A stretch of 64,000 nucleotides of DNA, taken from Verrucomicrobiales bacterium. GTDB lineage: Bacteria; Verrucomicrobiota; Verrucomicrobiia; Verrucomicrobiales; V1-33. Below, one piece after another: positions 7,701-15,406 of this stretch. A model generated the notes under the pieces. The model saw only the letters and a program-made list of their open reading frames with translations. It was not told the DNA's origin and made no database searches. The stretch is taken from NCBI GenBank assembly GCA_028293125.1, contig JAQGPJ010000010.1, forward strand, positions 1 to 64,000. The letters run 5' to 3'. The position numbers and the translations under genes were made by a program. The stretch's first letter is position 1; each line of letters begins with the position of its first letter.

Positions 7701-9511
7701 CGGACATGTCCGTTGTCATTGAGCCGGACGGTGGCACGGCGAAACTCATCTTCCGCAAAGGTCTGGAATTTGAGGCCACGCAGGGACGCCTGACGCCTGG
7801 GGAGGAAGGTGCGCTGTTGCTGGAAATCATCCCAAATCCGAACGCGGGCGCTCCCGGATACCCGGCGGCGAAAAGAATCGTGCTCCATCGGAATCCGGAC
7901 GCCCCATCGGCTAGGACCACAGCGGAGGTAGGACCAGGACCAGCGTCGGAGACGGGCGTGATGCTCAAGCCCGCCACGGAGCAAAAGCTGAAATGGGGCG
8001 AGGGAGTGAACGGATTGCAAATGGCCCTGGCTTGGCCGCCCTCGCTGGGAGAGCCCGGGCTGGGCAACGCGCCGGAGTTTTATCTGGTGGTGCGGAATGT
8101 CTCGAAAGCGGCGGTGCATTTCAAGGCGGACGCGGATTCGCCGAATCCGCGCCGGCTGCAGATCCGAAAGAATGGTCACCCTTTGTCAGCCATTGGGGAC
8201 GCAGTGCCGATACCGGGGGACTGGGTGCTGCAGCCTGGGCGGGCGGCCTTCGTGCGGCTGTTCCATGTTGAGGAAAAACAGGGGGATGGCAGCACCACCA
8301 GTTCGGTGATCGAGGCCGATATCCGCGCCTTCCCGCAATACAGCATGACCGCCGAAATGACCATCGCCGCCGCCCCGGCCGGGGTTTGGACGGGCAGGCT
8401 CATGACCGGTGAGACGCGTGGCTGCATGGACGTGACTCCGCCGCGGAGCCAGGCGGCGCGGGATCTTTTGAAATCGTGGGAAACCGCGAGGCGCACCGAC
8501 GGCGGGATTCCAGGAGCGCTGATCGGAAGGCTCGCGGAAAGTGTCGGGCAATTCATCCAATATAACCCCGCCTGGGAGACCGTCCCCCGGCTGGAAAAGC
8601 TGCTGGCGCGCTTTGACAGTTCGCATGATTGGAGCGGCGAGGACGCGGTGAGGTTGCTGGATGAGCTCGCCGCGCTGCAGGAGTCTCCGGTCGAAATGGC
8701 GCTCGACCGGGAAAATCAGGAGGTCATCCGGACTGGCGCTCCGCTGCCGCCGGAGCTGGCGGACGCGCCATGGGGTGAACCGTCGGCGGATGGTTTGCGG
8801 CTCGCCTGGCTGCTGGAGCCCAATGGGCGGGGGCACCGGATCGGCACGGCCCTGAAAGCGCGCTGCCTCATTCATAATTCGGGCCGGGAGCCGGTAGTCC
8901 TCCGCGCGCGGACATGGAACCAGCCGGAGCACAGAGCGGTGGACGCGAAGGGCGCGGAAATCAAAACGCCATCCACCGCATGGATGACGCGCGGTCTGCT
9001 GCTGACCTACCGGCTGGCACCTGGCGAATTCATCGAACAGGCGGGACCGGGCATCGGCGTGGGTCCGATGGGGAAACCCGATGACTGGAATGACACCCGC
9101 GTCGGGACTTGGATTGAGGCCATGCCAGGAGACGATGTCACCCTATCCACGGCGGCGGTGGCTCTGCGTGATGGGAATCAGAAACCGGAATCCGGCGGTG
9201 GGGAGGACTGGTGGCGGGACTGCATCCAAGCCCGCCTGTCACGTCACCTGCCATTCCCGGCGGAGGCCAAGGCCCGGGAGCGCCTGCTTTACAGGATCGC
9301 CATGGAACTGTTTGGAACGCCGGTCAGCACGGAGATAAACGGGGCATTTGACGCCGACACCTCGCAGTCGGCCCTGAATTCCCTGACAAAATTGCTGATG
9401 GAACGTCCCGGCCAGAAAGCATTTGAGGGAACACTGACTTCCGGGGTGACAAAATTCCGGGTCCTGGCACCCGCTGTGAGTGCGGCTGGAGCAGGTCCGG
9501 TGCCGAAGTAG
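4772..9511 (+). CDS. M56-family (BlaR1-like) membrane metallopeptidase with duplicated C-terminal module
   Basis: The protein has 1579 residues, against about 600 for classical BlaR1. Residues 1-400 are the M56 unit: paired membrane segments near the start, a third near 165-185, the zinc motif LLHELAHLKRRDP at about 263, the downstream WWNPLVW and ERACDD, and a last membrane segment near 375-395 (LLTTAAVLLGCAVAIPLAML). The penicillin-sensor domain of BlaR1 is absent. Instead there are two related copies of a module, about 429-767 and 1231-1560. Each begins W-x-ARRTDG-x-IPGALIG, continues with LRAAWVLEP and REPV, and ends SGVTKFRV. Between them lie beta-rich segments. The C-terminus stops soon after the second copy. 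It probably senses an envelope signal and relieves BlaI repression. The ligand of the repeats is unknown. Confidence 0.85.
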   Translation: MSRYLISLAAFSAMLPLMVDSALKGTVLLAAAGLVALLFHKASAAARHLVWLVAVVALLVVPLLSVALPQWRVLPGWAAVPVARDVVAAPRPAAEILTNAENRADGISRTNGPYASTQEEHSGKAGSLAAAESAAKAAGIAGPLETRAVSPLKSGDPPWRAWLPLAWLAGFSLLGIRLLAAHWLVRRAVRGCRLLEKNSVSDERIANAFAAAGERIGLRRRVTLLVDGKRTIPVVWGVIRPCLLLPAEALDWDSRQLRSVLLHELAHLKRRDPLAQWLTQAACALHWWNPLVWLAAWRLHVERERACDDMVLATGVRPSDYAGHLLHVASQLSPARWTSACGLAMARKSSLEGRLAAVLSGTRNRRGVTRLLTTAAVLLGCAVAIPLAMLQAAPAPESKSRGTEKGRAQDELFAPPSASSLPKHEYAQSLLRKWQARARTDGKIPGALIGHVAEQVENFIRQYPDEAGTPKLAELRGRFDVSRDWTLAEAVALLDDVCAISTAPVSWTNLPMEFNDYNSVKPGKPLPDTSAGAAWGVPGANGLRAAWVLEPICPEVRAGTVLKARVLFHNAGREPVIFRTETWHQSDPHVARDANGAEIKVTGTFNTGLTPLAVYRLSPGQYCEVGGHGIAVGEGKYLDEFSTGGVGAVIEAKAGDEVALTHTVDAAAGISFSRPDDPKDPEGLWRRQVTDRVAEEAPLPAAKADREQLIRRVMLDLTGVEPAVDAVAAFTSDGDAGALDRLVERILTGPRVEPWTGKLPTGVTKFRVAAADPDAAKAPRTAVAPGRYVLGENAHLQVTRITTADGGQTNKARILFLPSGPKPSETAQPTPYDIDLPDSDAAYAFVWERDANSLWVTEIREDGRGPGKVTLRAFDFSNPADVKLTHGSGSGNGGEWSWGKVMPAAFQRPVLEALGERGKRLRDFLPSEPARRIDRAKLEGAWAGEADGVRVDLQFLWLSEHRQAGWTVRRNGSNITADMSVVIEPDGGTAKLIFRKGLEFEATQGRLTPGEEGALLLEIIPNPNAGAPGYPAAKRIVLHRNPDAPSARTTAEVGPGPASETGVMLKPATEQKLKWGEGVNGLQMALAWPPSLGEPGLGNAPEFYLVVRNVSKAAVHFKADADSPNPRRLQIRKNGHPLSAIGDAVPIPGDWVLQPGRAAFVRLFHVEEKQGDGSTTSSVIEADIRAFPQYSMTAEMTIAAAPAGVWTGRLMTGETRGCMDVTPPRSQAARDLLKSWETARRTDGGIPGALIGRLAESVGQFIQYNPAWETVPRLEKLLARFDSSHDWSGEDAVRLLDELAALQESPVEMALDRENQEVIRTGAPLPPELADAPWGEPSADGLRLAWLLEPNGRGHRIGTALKARCLIHNSGREPVVLRARTWNQPEHRAVDAKGAEIKTPSTAWMTRGLLLTYRLAPGEFIEQAGPGIGVGPMGKPDDWNDTRVGTWIEAMPGDDVTLSTAAVALRDGNQKPESGGGEDWWRDCIQARLSRHLPFPAEAKARERLLYRIAMELFGTPVSTEINGAFDADTSQSALNSLTKLLMERPGQKAFEGTLTSGVTKFRVLAPAVSAAGAGPVPK

Positions 9512-9586
9512 TCCGGATCCGCCGGAATACACTCCATCCCAGCCATTCCCGCAGCGCCCAAAAACTTTCATACTCAACCGTTTCTG

Positions 9587-9632
9587 AAAAACAGAACGGC
9601 CCCGCGGATGCCGTCGGGCGAACGCGGGACCG
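9587..9632 (-). terminator. Rho-independent terminator of the antiporter gene
   Basis: On the minus strand the arms CGGTCCCGCG and CGCGGGGCCG pair with one bulge and are followed by TTCTGTTTTTC. It lies about 30 bp beyond the antiporter stop codon. A near copy is at 3851-3901. Confidence 0.75.
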
Positions 9633-9662
9633 GGACTGGCCGCAGCTTGGACAGCGCGCAGC

Positions 9663-11480
9663 CTAACCAGCCGCCGGAGATTGGTTTTCAGGCTTCGGCT
9701 CCGGAGCGGGAGCCAGGGTCAAAGGCTGTTCCGTGGCCGGTGTGGAAGTGGCGGCGGCGAAGAACTCGCGGCGGATACGATCGCTCTCGCGGTCGATCTG
9801 CTCGGGGGTGGCGCTGAGTTTCTCCATCAGGAACTCGGTCATGGAGAGGGCCACCTCGCCCTCGCCGGAGAAAACGCTGTCGGCCCCGGCTTTGGTCAGG
9901 GCGTGGGCTTCGCGGAGATAGGCGGTGCGGGCGAGGATCCGGATGCGGGGATTGATCCGGCGGACTTCCTGAATGAGGTCCCTGGCCTCCATGCCGGAGG
10001 AGCTGAGGATCAGGGCCTGGGCACTGGCGACACCGGCCTGCTTGAGGGTTTCGGGGTGGGCGGCATCGCCATAGAAGGCGGTGACGCCCTCCGACTTCAG
10101 CTGCTGCACAGTGTCGAGATTCATCTCCACCACCACGGGATTAATGCCGTTGCCGCGCAGGAGCCGCACCATGGTCCGTCCCACGGGGCCGTAGCCCACG
10201 ATGATGGCATGGTGCTCGGCATCCGTGTCCGGGCTGTGATCCGCTCCCGCCGCGCCGGTCCGCTCCCGCCACCGGGCGCCAAAGGGCTTTTTGAGAATCC
10301 AGCGCTCCAGCGGGACCACTCCCCGGTAGAGCAGCGGAGTGAGCGTGATGGAGATAATGGCCGTGACCACCAGCGCATTGAACGCCTCACTCGAAAGAAC
10401 CCCCAGATTGCGTCCCATGGTGCCCACGATGAAGGAGAACTCGCCGATCTGGGAGAGTACCGCGCCCACCGCCAGGGCCGTGTGCAGGGGATGGCCAAGG
10501 GCCACGGTGATCAGGATGGCGGCCAGCGGTTTGCCGATCAGCACAATGCCCAGGGTGATCAGGATCAGGCCCGGATTCGCCAGCATGGCCTGGTAATCGA
10601 AGAGCATGCCCACGGAGACAAAAAACAGCACTGCGAAGGCGTCCTTCATGGGCAGCGCGTCCGTGGCGGCGCGGGTGCTGAATTCCGAGCGGGCCACGAC
10701 CATGCCGGCGAGGAAGGCGCCCAGTTCCATGGAAACGCCGAACAGCTTGGTTGCCCCCACCGCGATCCCCAAGGCGATCACCAGCACCGCAAGCGTGAAC
10801 AATTCCCGCGAGCCGGTCCGAGCGATGTAGGACAGCATGCGGGGAATGACCCAGCCGCCGACGATGAAGGTGAAGGCCACCAGCGCGCAGATTTTCACCG
10901 TCGTCCAGCCCAGCGCCAGCAGGAGCCCTCCGCCGCCACCGCCCGATTCCCCGGAGGCCGCGGGGCTGAACACCGCCGGCAGCAGCACGAGGACAAACAC
11001 CGTGAACAAATCCTCCACCACCAGCCAGCCGATGGCGATGTGGCCCACCTTGGTGTGCAGGTGGTTGTTGTCCACCAGCACGCGGGTCAGGACCACTGTG
11101 CTGGCCACGGCGATGGCCATGCCGAAGACCGCGCCCTCCGCCCAGGTCCAGCCCATGGAGCGCATGATGATCATGGACAGACCGGTGGCGGCGGCGCTCT
11201 GAACCACCGCTCCGGGAATGGCGATTTTTTTGACGGCCAGCAGCTCCTTGAAATGGAAGTGCAGACCCACCCCGAACATCAGCAGAATGACGCCTATCTC
11301 CGCCATTTCCTTGGCAAGATCCTTGTGGGCCACAAAGCCGGGAGTGTTCGGGCTCACCAGAATACCCGCCAGCAAATAGCCGACAATGGGAGACAGGCCG
11401 ATTTTCCGGGTCAGCAGGCCGAAGGCGAGGGCGGCCGCCAAGCCGCCGGTTAGAGTGAGGATGAGGTCGAGGTGATTCAT
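9663..11480 (-). CDS. CPA2-family monovalent cation/proton antiporter with TrkA-N domain (Kef/YbaL type)
   Basis: The first 390 residues hold about twelve membrane segments, starting MNHLDLILTLTGGLAAALAF, with the family motif GYLLAGILVSPNTPG and the antiporter core FGVGLHFHFKEL. A cytoplasmic Rossmann domain follows (HAIIVGYGPVGRTMVRLL, about residue 425) that in this family binds NAD(H) and gates transport. The family exports K+ or Na+ in exchange for protons. A start 15 codons upstream is possible, but those codons are polar and arginine-rich and the membrane domain begins at the chosen ATG. The C-terminal tail is low-complexity (TPATEQPLTLAPAPEPKPE) and is duplicated as a fossil at 3931-4020. 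An 740-bp spacer with heptamer repeats lies upstream. Confidence 0.9.
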   Translation of the reverse strand: MNHLDLILTLTGGLAAALAFGLLTRKIGLSPIVGYLLAGILVSPNTPGFVAHKDLAKEMAEIGVILLMFGVGLHFHFKELLAVKKIAIPGAVVQSAAATGLSMIIMRSMGWTWAEGAVFGMAIAVASTVVLTRVLVDNNHLHTKVGHIAIGWLVVEDLFTVFVLVLLPAVFSPAASGESGGGGGGLLLALGWTTVKICALVAFTFIVGGWVIPRMLSYIARTGSRELFTLAVLVIALGIAVGATKLFGVSMELGAFLAGMVVARSEFSTRAATDALPMKDAFAVLFFVSVGMLFDYQAMLANPGLILITLGIVLIGKPLAAILITVALGHPLHTALAVGAVLSQIGEFSFIVGTMGRNLGVLSSEAFNALVVTAIISITLTPLLYRGVVPLERWILKKPFGARWRERTGAAGADHSPDTDAEHHAIIVGYGPVGRTMVRLLRGNGINPVVVEMNLDTVQQLKSEGVTAFYGDAAHPETLKQAGVASAQALILSSSGMEARDLIQEVRRINPRIRILARTAYLREAHALTKAGADSVFSGEGEVALSMTEFLMEKLSATPEQIDRESDRIRREFFAAATSTPATEQPLTLAPAPEPKPENQSPAAG

Positions 11481-11679
11481 GCCAGGAGGGGGATGAAAAA
11501 GGCGGAGACGCAGATTAACCCTCATTCATCATGACACCAGAAATTCCCGGCAAAAACTACCTTCGCCTGTGGCGGACAGATCATAAGGCCGGGATCCCCA
11601 TCGTTGACCGTGAGAAGGGCTCGACGAAACTTGCATGGTTGTTCAGGGGGTGGGCTGAAGCTGATACACGGAGCCCGCC

Positions 11680-11979
11680 GGTCTCACCGGTCTCAGGGTC
11701 GGTCTCAGATAAAAAACTGATAATGAACAGATTAAGTGGGTGAGACCGGTGCTCCTGGCACCCTGACCTATAGGCTGCGTAAAATATTTTTTTCTTTTAA
11801 ATTTTTTCCCTCAAAAGGAAAAACCTAACTGGTCTCACCGGTCTCACCCAATTCAAGTCATTGATGGTTAATAAGTTAAGTGAGACCGACCCCTGCGGAA
11901 AGCCGGTCTCAAAGTCGGTCTCACCGGTCTCACCCGGTCTCAGCAGACAGGAACGGAACTGAGGGTCACCTCTGAGACC
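11680..11979. repeat. cluster of twelve GGTCTCA heptamers
   Basis: GGTCTCA occurs on the plus strand at 11680, 11689, 11701, 11831, 11840, 11905, 11917, 11926 and 11936. Its complement TGAGACC occurs at 11741, 11881 and 11973. Several copies form tandem 9-mers GGTCTCACC. The arms TGGGTGAGACCGG (11737-11749) and CCGGTCTCACCCA (11838-11850) are a perfect 13-bp inverted repeat enclosing an AT-rich tract (11782-11820). The cluster occupies most of the 11481-12217 spacer, upstream of the antiporter gene and downstream of prc. No coding frame is convincing. Iteron-like binding sites or a non-autonomous repeat element are both possible. Confidence 0.85.
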
Positions 11980-12120
11980 GCCTGGCGCTTTTCCGAAGAT
12001 CACCTGCGCCCCCTTGGAAAAGCAGCCCCTTTTGGCAGCACCGGCGGGATCTCCGGGCGGAACGATTCCATTCATGCTGAAAATGCCGGATACCCCAAGT
12101 TTGAAGGGGCAAAACAGGAA

Positions 12121-12161
12121 CGCCGGACTGCCTGCCTTTTATGGCAGGAAACAGTCCGGCG
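12121..12161 (-). terminator. terminator of prc
   Basis: The arms CGCCGGACTG and CAGTCCGGCG pair perfectly, and inside them CCTGCC pairs with GGCAGG. Minus-strand sequence after the hairpin is TTCCTGTTTTG. It lies about 60 bp past the prc stop codon. Confidence 0.7.
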
Positions 12162-12217
12162 TGAGATTCCTGTGGAGGCGCCCCGCGGAGCGGGGCCGCT
12201 TCCGGCAACAAGGTGGG

Positions 12218-14581
12218 TCAGTCCCGTTTGGCGGTGTTCTTGGGAGCCTGGGTGGTGAGCTCAATCAGATCGCGGACGACCTGCAGCGTCTCCGCCTTCA
12301 CCGGCTCAATGCCGTGAGGAAAGGTTTCCTCGTCATCCGCAGTGGTGGTGGGATCGCCCTCACCGTCGTCCGGGCTAAGGCGTGCTTCGGGTTTGGCATC
12401 CTTTTTGACTTGGGCGTCCGTCTTCAGCGTGGCCTCGCCCAGGGTGTCGAGAGTGAGCGGGAACACCGTGTAGGGATCTCCGGTTTTATTGGCCTCGGCG
12501 ATGCGGGTTTTGCGCTCCTGCTTCTGTTTGAAGAAAGTGGCCTCGGTGGCGGTGTCCTCTGCAATCCGGTCATTCTCGTTCAGGGACAGAGTGTTCTTTT
12601 TAATGATGTCGTGCGTGCGGGTGACGTAGTCGGTGATGTATTTGAACTCCGGGTTGGCAGTCACGCGGGCCTCGCTGCGGGATTTCAGATCCGCAATCGG
12701 CAGGGGATTGGTGGGAGCCATGTCAAACTTCATGGTCTTGATGACATCGTAGGGAAGGGGATCCTTGAGGAAGGACTCCCCGACCTCCATGGCGTCGTAG
12801 CGGGAGGGAAGCACCACATCGGCGGCCACCCCTTTGTGCTGGGTGGACCAACCATTGATGCGGTAGAACTTCTGGATGGTGACCTTCAGACTGCCGGCGC
12901 GGTCATGCTCGCTGAAGAGCGGCATCTGATCGGCTACGGGCAGAATCGTCTGCACCGTGCCTTTGCCGAAGGTAGTTTTGTCCCCGACGACCACGGCGCG
13001 GCCGTAATCCTGAAGGGCAGCGGCGCAGATTTCGGAGGCGGAGGCGCTGGCGCGATCCGTGACGACCACCAGAGGACCGGAGTAAACCGGTTCCGATCCG
13101 CGGGAGAAGCGGGGCTCCGTGCGGTCGCGGTTATCCCGCTGCTGGACCACGGGACCGCTTTTGATGAAGAGTCCCGACAGGCGGATGGCCTCCTCCAAAA
13201 AGCCGCCTCCATTGCCGCGCAGATCCAGCACCAGGCCGGAGATGTTCTCCTTCTGCAGGCGGTTCAGCAGCGCCCGGACGTGGCCGGTGGCGCTCATGGC
13301 CCCCCGGCGGTTCGAGTTCTCCATGTCCCCGTAGAACGACTCCAGCTGAATCCACCCGATGCGCAGGGGAGCGGCTCCGGGCTTGTTCATTTCAATCAGC
13401 TCGGCTTTGGCCAGGGTGTCCTTGATCTCCACTTTCTGGCGGACGATCCTCACCTCGCGGAACGTGGTGGGATCATCGGCGGGAATAATACGGAGCCGCA
13501 CAGTGGTGTTCTCGCTGCCACGGATCAGTTCCACGATTTTCTGGAGTTTCAGGCCGTCGAGATTTTTCAGTTCCCCCTCCGCGCCCTCACCGACTCCGGT
13601 GATCAGGTCTCCGACGTGAATGGCTCCGCTCTTGTCCGCGGGGCCGGTGGGCACCACGCGGCGGATTTCGGCGGCTCCGTCCTTCATGCCCAGTTCCGCC
13701 CCGATGCCGATGACGGACTTCTTCATTTCAATCTTGAAGCGGTCCTCCTCGGGGGCGCTGAGGTATTCCGAGTGGGGGTCGTAGGCGCTGGCAATGGCGG
13801 AGAGGAAGAAATTGGTGATGTCCTCGTCATCATACTCCTGAATGATTTTCAGGAAGCTGTCGTAGCGCTTCTGGACTTTCTGCTCCGGGGTGTCGGGCAT
13901 TTTCTCCTTGGCCTTGCCATCCTTGGCGTCCTCAAAGGGCTTGGCCTCCTCCGGTTTCAGCGGGGCGGCCTCGGTGGCGGGGGCGGGCTGGCCGGTGGCG
14001 TCCGCCTTTTTGACCTCGGCCTCCGTCTTCTCCTTCTTGCGCAGGGCAGCCAAGGAGATTTTCAGGCGCTCCTGCAGCACCTCGCGGGTGATCTGGCGTT
14101 TCCAGAGCTCATCCAACTCGGCCTCGCTGTTGGCCCAGGGGGCGTCCTTGCGGCTGATACTGGCCTCCTCCTTCGTGTTGAAGTCCAGTTTCCCGGGCTG
14201 CAGCAGCTCGCGGATTTTGGCGGCGCGGTCCTTCAGGTGCTGGGCGTAAGCCTTGAAAATCTCCTTGGCGGGATCGATTTTGTTAAGCGCGACATAGTCG
14301 TCCAGCTTTGTTTCATAGTTCGCGTGGAAGCTCTCGATCTCCGCTTTGGTGAAATAAAGCCGGTTGTAGTCGTAATAATCAATATAGTTCTGAAGGGCCT
14401 TTTTGGACAGCTCGTTGTCGAAATCCCGGCGCGAGTAGTGGTTGTCCATCAGCATGTTGACCACCGTGCCGGCCACGGCCCCAAAATCGGTCTTGTCGCT
14501 CTGGGCCCAGGAGCAGGCGGACAGCGATAGGCCCATGGTGAATGACAAAAGACGGGGGGAGAGGCGGAGGCGCAGATTCAT
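12218..14581 (-). CDS. prc: carboxy-terminal (tail-specific) protease Prc/Tsp, peptidase family S41
   Basis: The chosen start gives MNLRLRLSPRLLSFTMGLSLSACSWAQS, a signal sequence with a lipobox-like LSAC, so it may be a lipoprotein facing the periplasm. An upstream in-frame extension lacks these features. Order: Tsp N-terminal domain (YSRRDFDNELSKKALQNYID, YYDYNRLYFTKAEI), PDZ domain (IGIGAELGMKDGAAEIRRVV ... GPADKSGAIHVGDLI, about 265-350), S41 core with nucleophile region SASASEICAAAL (about 513) and general-base lysine region VVGDKTTFGKGTVQ (about 535), and the long helical C-terminal domain. The length (787 residues) is near E. coli Prc (682). It degrades or trims envelope proteins. It diverges from the MBL-fold gene, with 135 bp between. 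Confidence 0.92.
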   Translation of the reverse strand: MNLRLRLSPRLLSFTMGLSLSACSWAQSDKTDFGAVAGTVVNMLMDNHYSRRDFDNELSKKALQNYIDYYDYNRLYFTKAEIESFHANYETKLDDYVALNKIDPAKEIFKAYAQHLKDRAAKIRELLQPGKLDFNTKEEASISRKDAPWANSEAELDELWKRQITREVLQERLKISLAALRKKEKTEAEVKKADATGQPAPATEAAPLKPEEAKPFEDAKDGKAKEKMPDTPEQKVQKRYDSFLKIIQEYDDEDITNFFLSAIASAYDPHSEYLSAPEEDRFKIEMKKSVIGIGAELGMKDGAAEIRRVVPTGPADKSGAIHVGDLITGVGEGAEGELKNLDGLKLQKIVELIRGSENTTVRLRIIPADDPTTFREVRIVRQKVEIKDTLAKAELIEMNKPGAAPLRIGWIQLESFYGDMENSNRRGAMSATGHVRALLNRLQKENISGLVLDLRGNGGGFLEEAIRLSGLFIKSGPVVQQRDNRDRTEPRFSRGSEPVYSGPLVVVTDRASASASEICAAALQDYGRAVVVGDKTTFGKGTVQTILPVADQMPLFSEHDRAGSLKVTIQKFYRINGWSTQHKGVAADVVLPSRYDAMEVGESFLKDPLPYDVIKTMKFDMAPTNPLPIADLKSRSEARVTANPEFKYITDYVTRTHDIIKKNTLSLNENDRIAEDTATEATFFKQKQERKTRIAEANKTGDPYTVFPLTLDTLGEATLKTDAQVKKDAKPEARLSPDDGEGDPTTTADDEETFPHGIEPVKAETLQVVRDLIELTTQAPKNTAKRD

Positions 14582-14716
14582 TTCCCGGAAATTAAGGGGT
14601 TGGCTGAGAAGTGGGAGTGGAAGGGACGCGGATAAAGCGCCGCCATCCGGAGTTTTACGCTGCAAAACATCCGGTATTGCCTTGAAAAGTCCATTACTTT
14701 CCCCAACCGGGTGCGG

Positions 14717-15358
14717 ATGACTCCTGACACCCCGCGCCTCCACACCGGCGGATTTTTCTTCACCAATGGCTGGCTGATGGGCGCTCCTGACGGAGTTGTC
14801 GCAGTGGATGCTCCGGAGGGCATGGCGGACTGGCTGGCGGGGCTGGGCGTGAAACTCAAGGCGCTGCTCCTGACACACTGGCATCTGGACCACACAGCGG
14901 ACGCCGCGCGGCTGGCACGGGAGCATGGCTGCCCGATTTATGCCTGGGGGCCGTCAACGCCGGAAGACCGGCTGGAGACACACCTGAAGCAGTGGGCCGG
15001 CATCACCTATACGGTGGAGCCGTATCCGGTGGATGTGGCCCTTGCCGGATATTTTGAGGATGAAAAGCAGCCGGGGCTGACCGTGGCGGGGCGCGCTTTC
15101 CGGCTGGAGCACGTGCCGGGGCACTCCCCGGACAGTGTGGTATTCATTGACGAGGCCGCCGGCCTGGTTTTCAGCGGGGACACTCTCATGCAGGGCGGAA
15201 TCGGCCGGAGCGATTTTCCCGGAGGCGACGGGGAGCTGCTGGTCCAGGGCATCAGGGGGAAAATTCTGACGCTTCCCGCGGACTGGCGGGTGTTCAGCGG
15301 GCATGGCCGGACAACGACGGTTGGAGCCGAGCTGCGGGGCAATTCTTTTCTGATGTGA
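14717..15358 (+). CDS. MBL-fold metallohydrolase (glyoxalase II-like)
   Basis: The metallo-beta-lactamase motif LLTHWHLDHTADAARL is at about residue 52. HVPGHSPDSVVF, LVFSGDTLMQGGIGRSDFPGG and the final VFSGHGRTTTVG supply the other metal ligands. FSGDTL, GRSDFPGG and the short length (about 213 residues) are typical of the glyoxalase II-like branch that hydrolyses thioesters, though the substrate is not fixed by the sequence. A GTG six bases upstream (14711) is an alternative start. It is divergent from prc and ends 48 bp before the HtrA gene. Confidence 0.88.
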   Translation: MTPDTPRLHTGGFFFTNGWLMGAPDGVVAVDAPEGMADWLAGLGVKLKALLLTHWHLDHTADAARLAREHGCPIYAWGPSTPEDRLETHLKQWAGITYTVEPYPVDVALAGYFEDEKQPGLTVAGRAFRLEHVPGHSPDSVVFIDEAAGLVFSGDTLMQGGIGRSDFPGGDGELLVQGIRGKILTLPADWRVFSGHGRTTTVGAELRGNSFLM

Positions 15359-15406
15359 GCGGCGGAAAGAACCTCAGCTTGCGCGGCATGGGCGGACCGT
15401 CCAGGT

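Noticed and set aside
8397-9511. A separate gene for the second C-terminal module of the M56 protein
   Set aside because: The frame is continuous with no stop or start context between the modules, and the two copies are internal repeats of one protein.
12014-14530. 838-codon open frame opposite prc
   Set aside because: It is the antisense shadow of a gene with clear S41 protease motifs, is rich in repeated Gly/Leu/Arg from GC-rich codons and matches no family.
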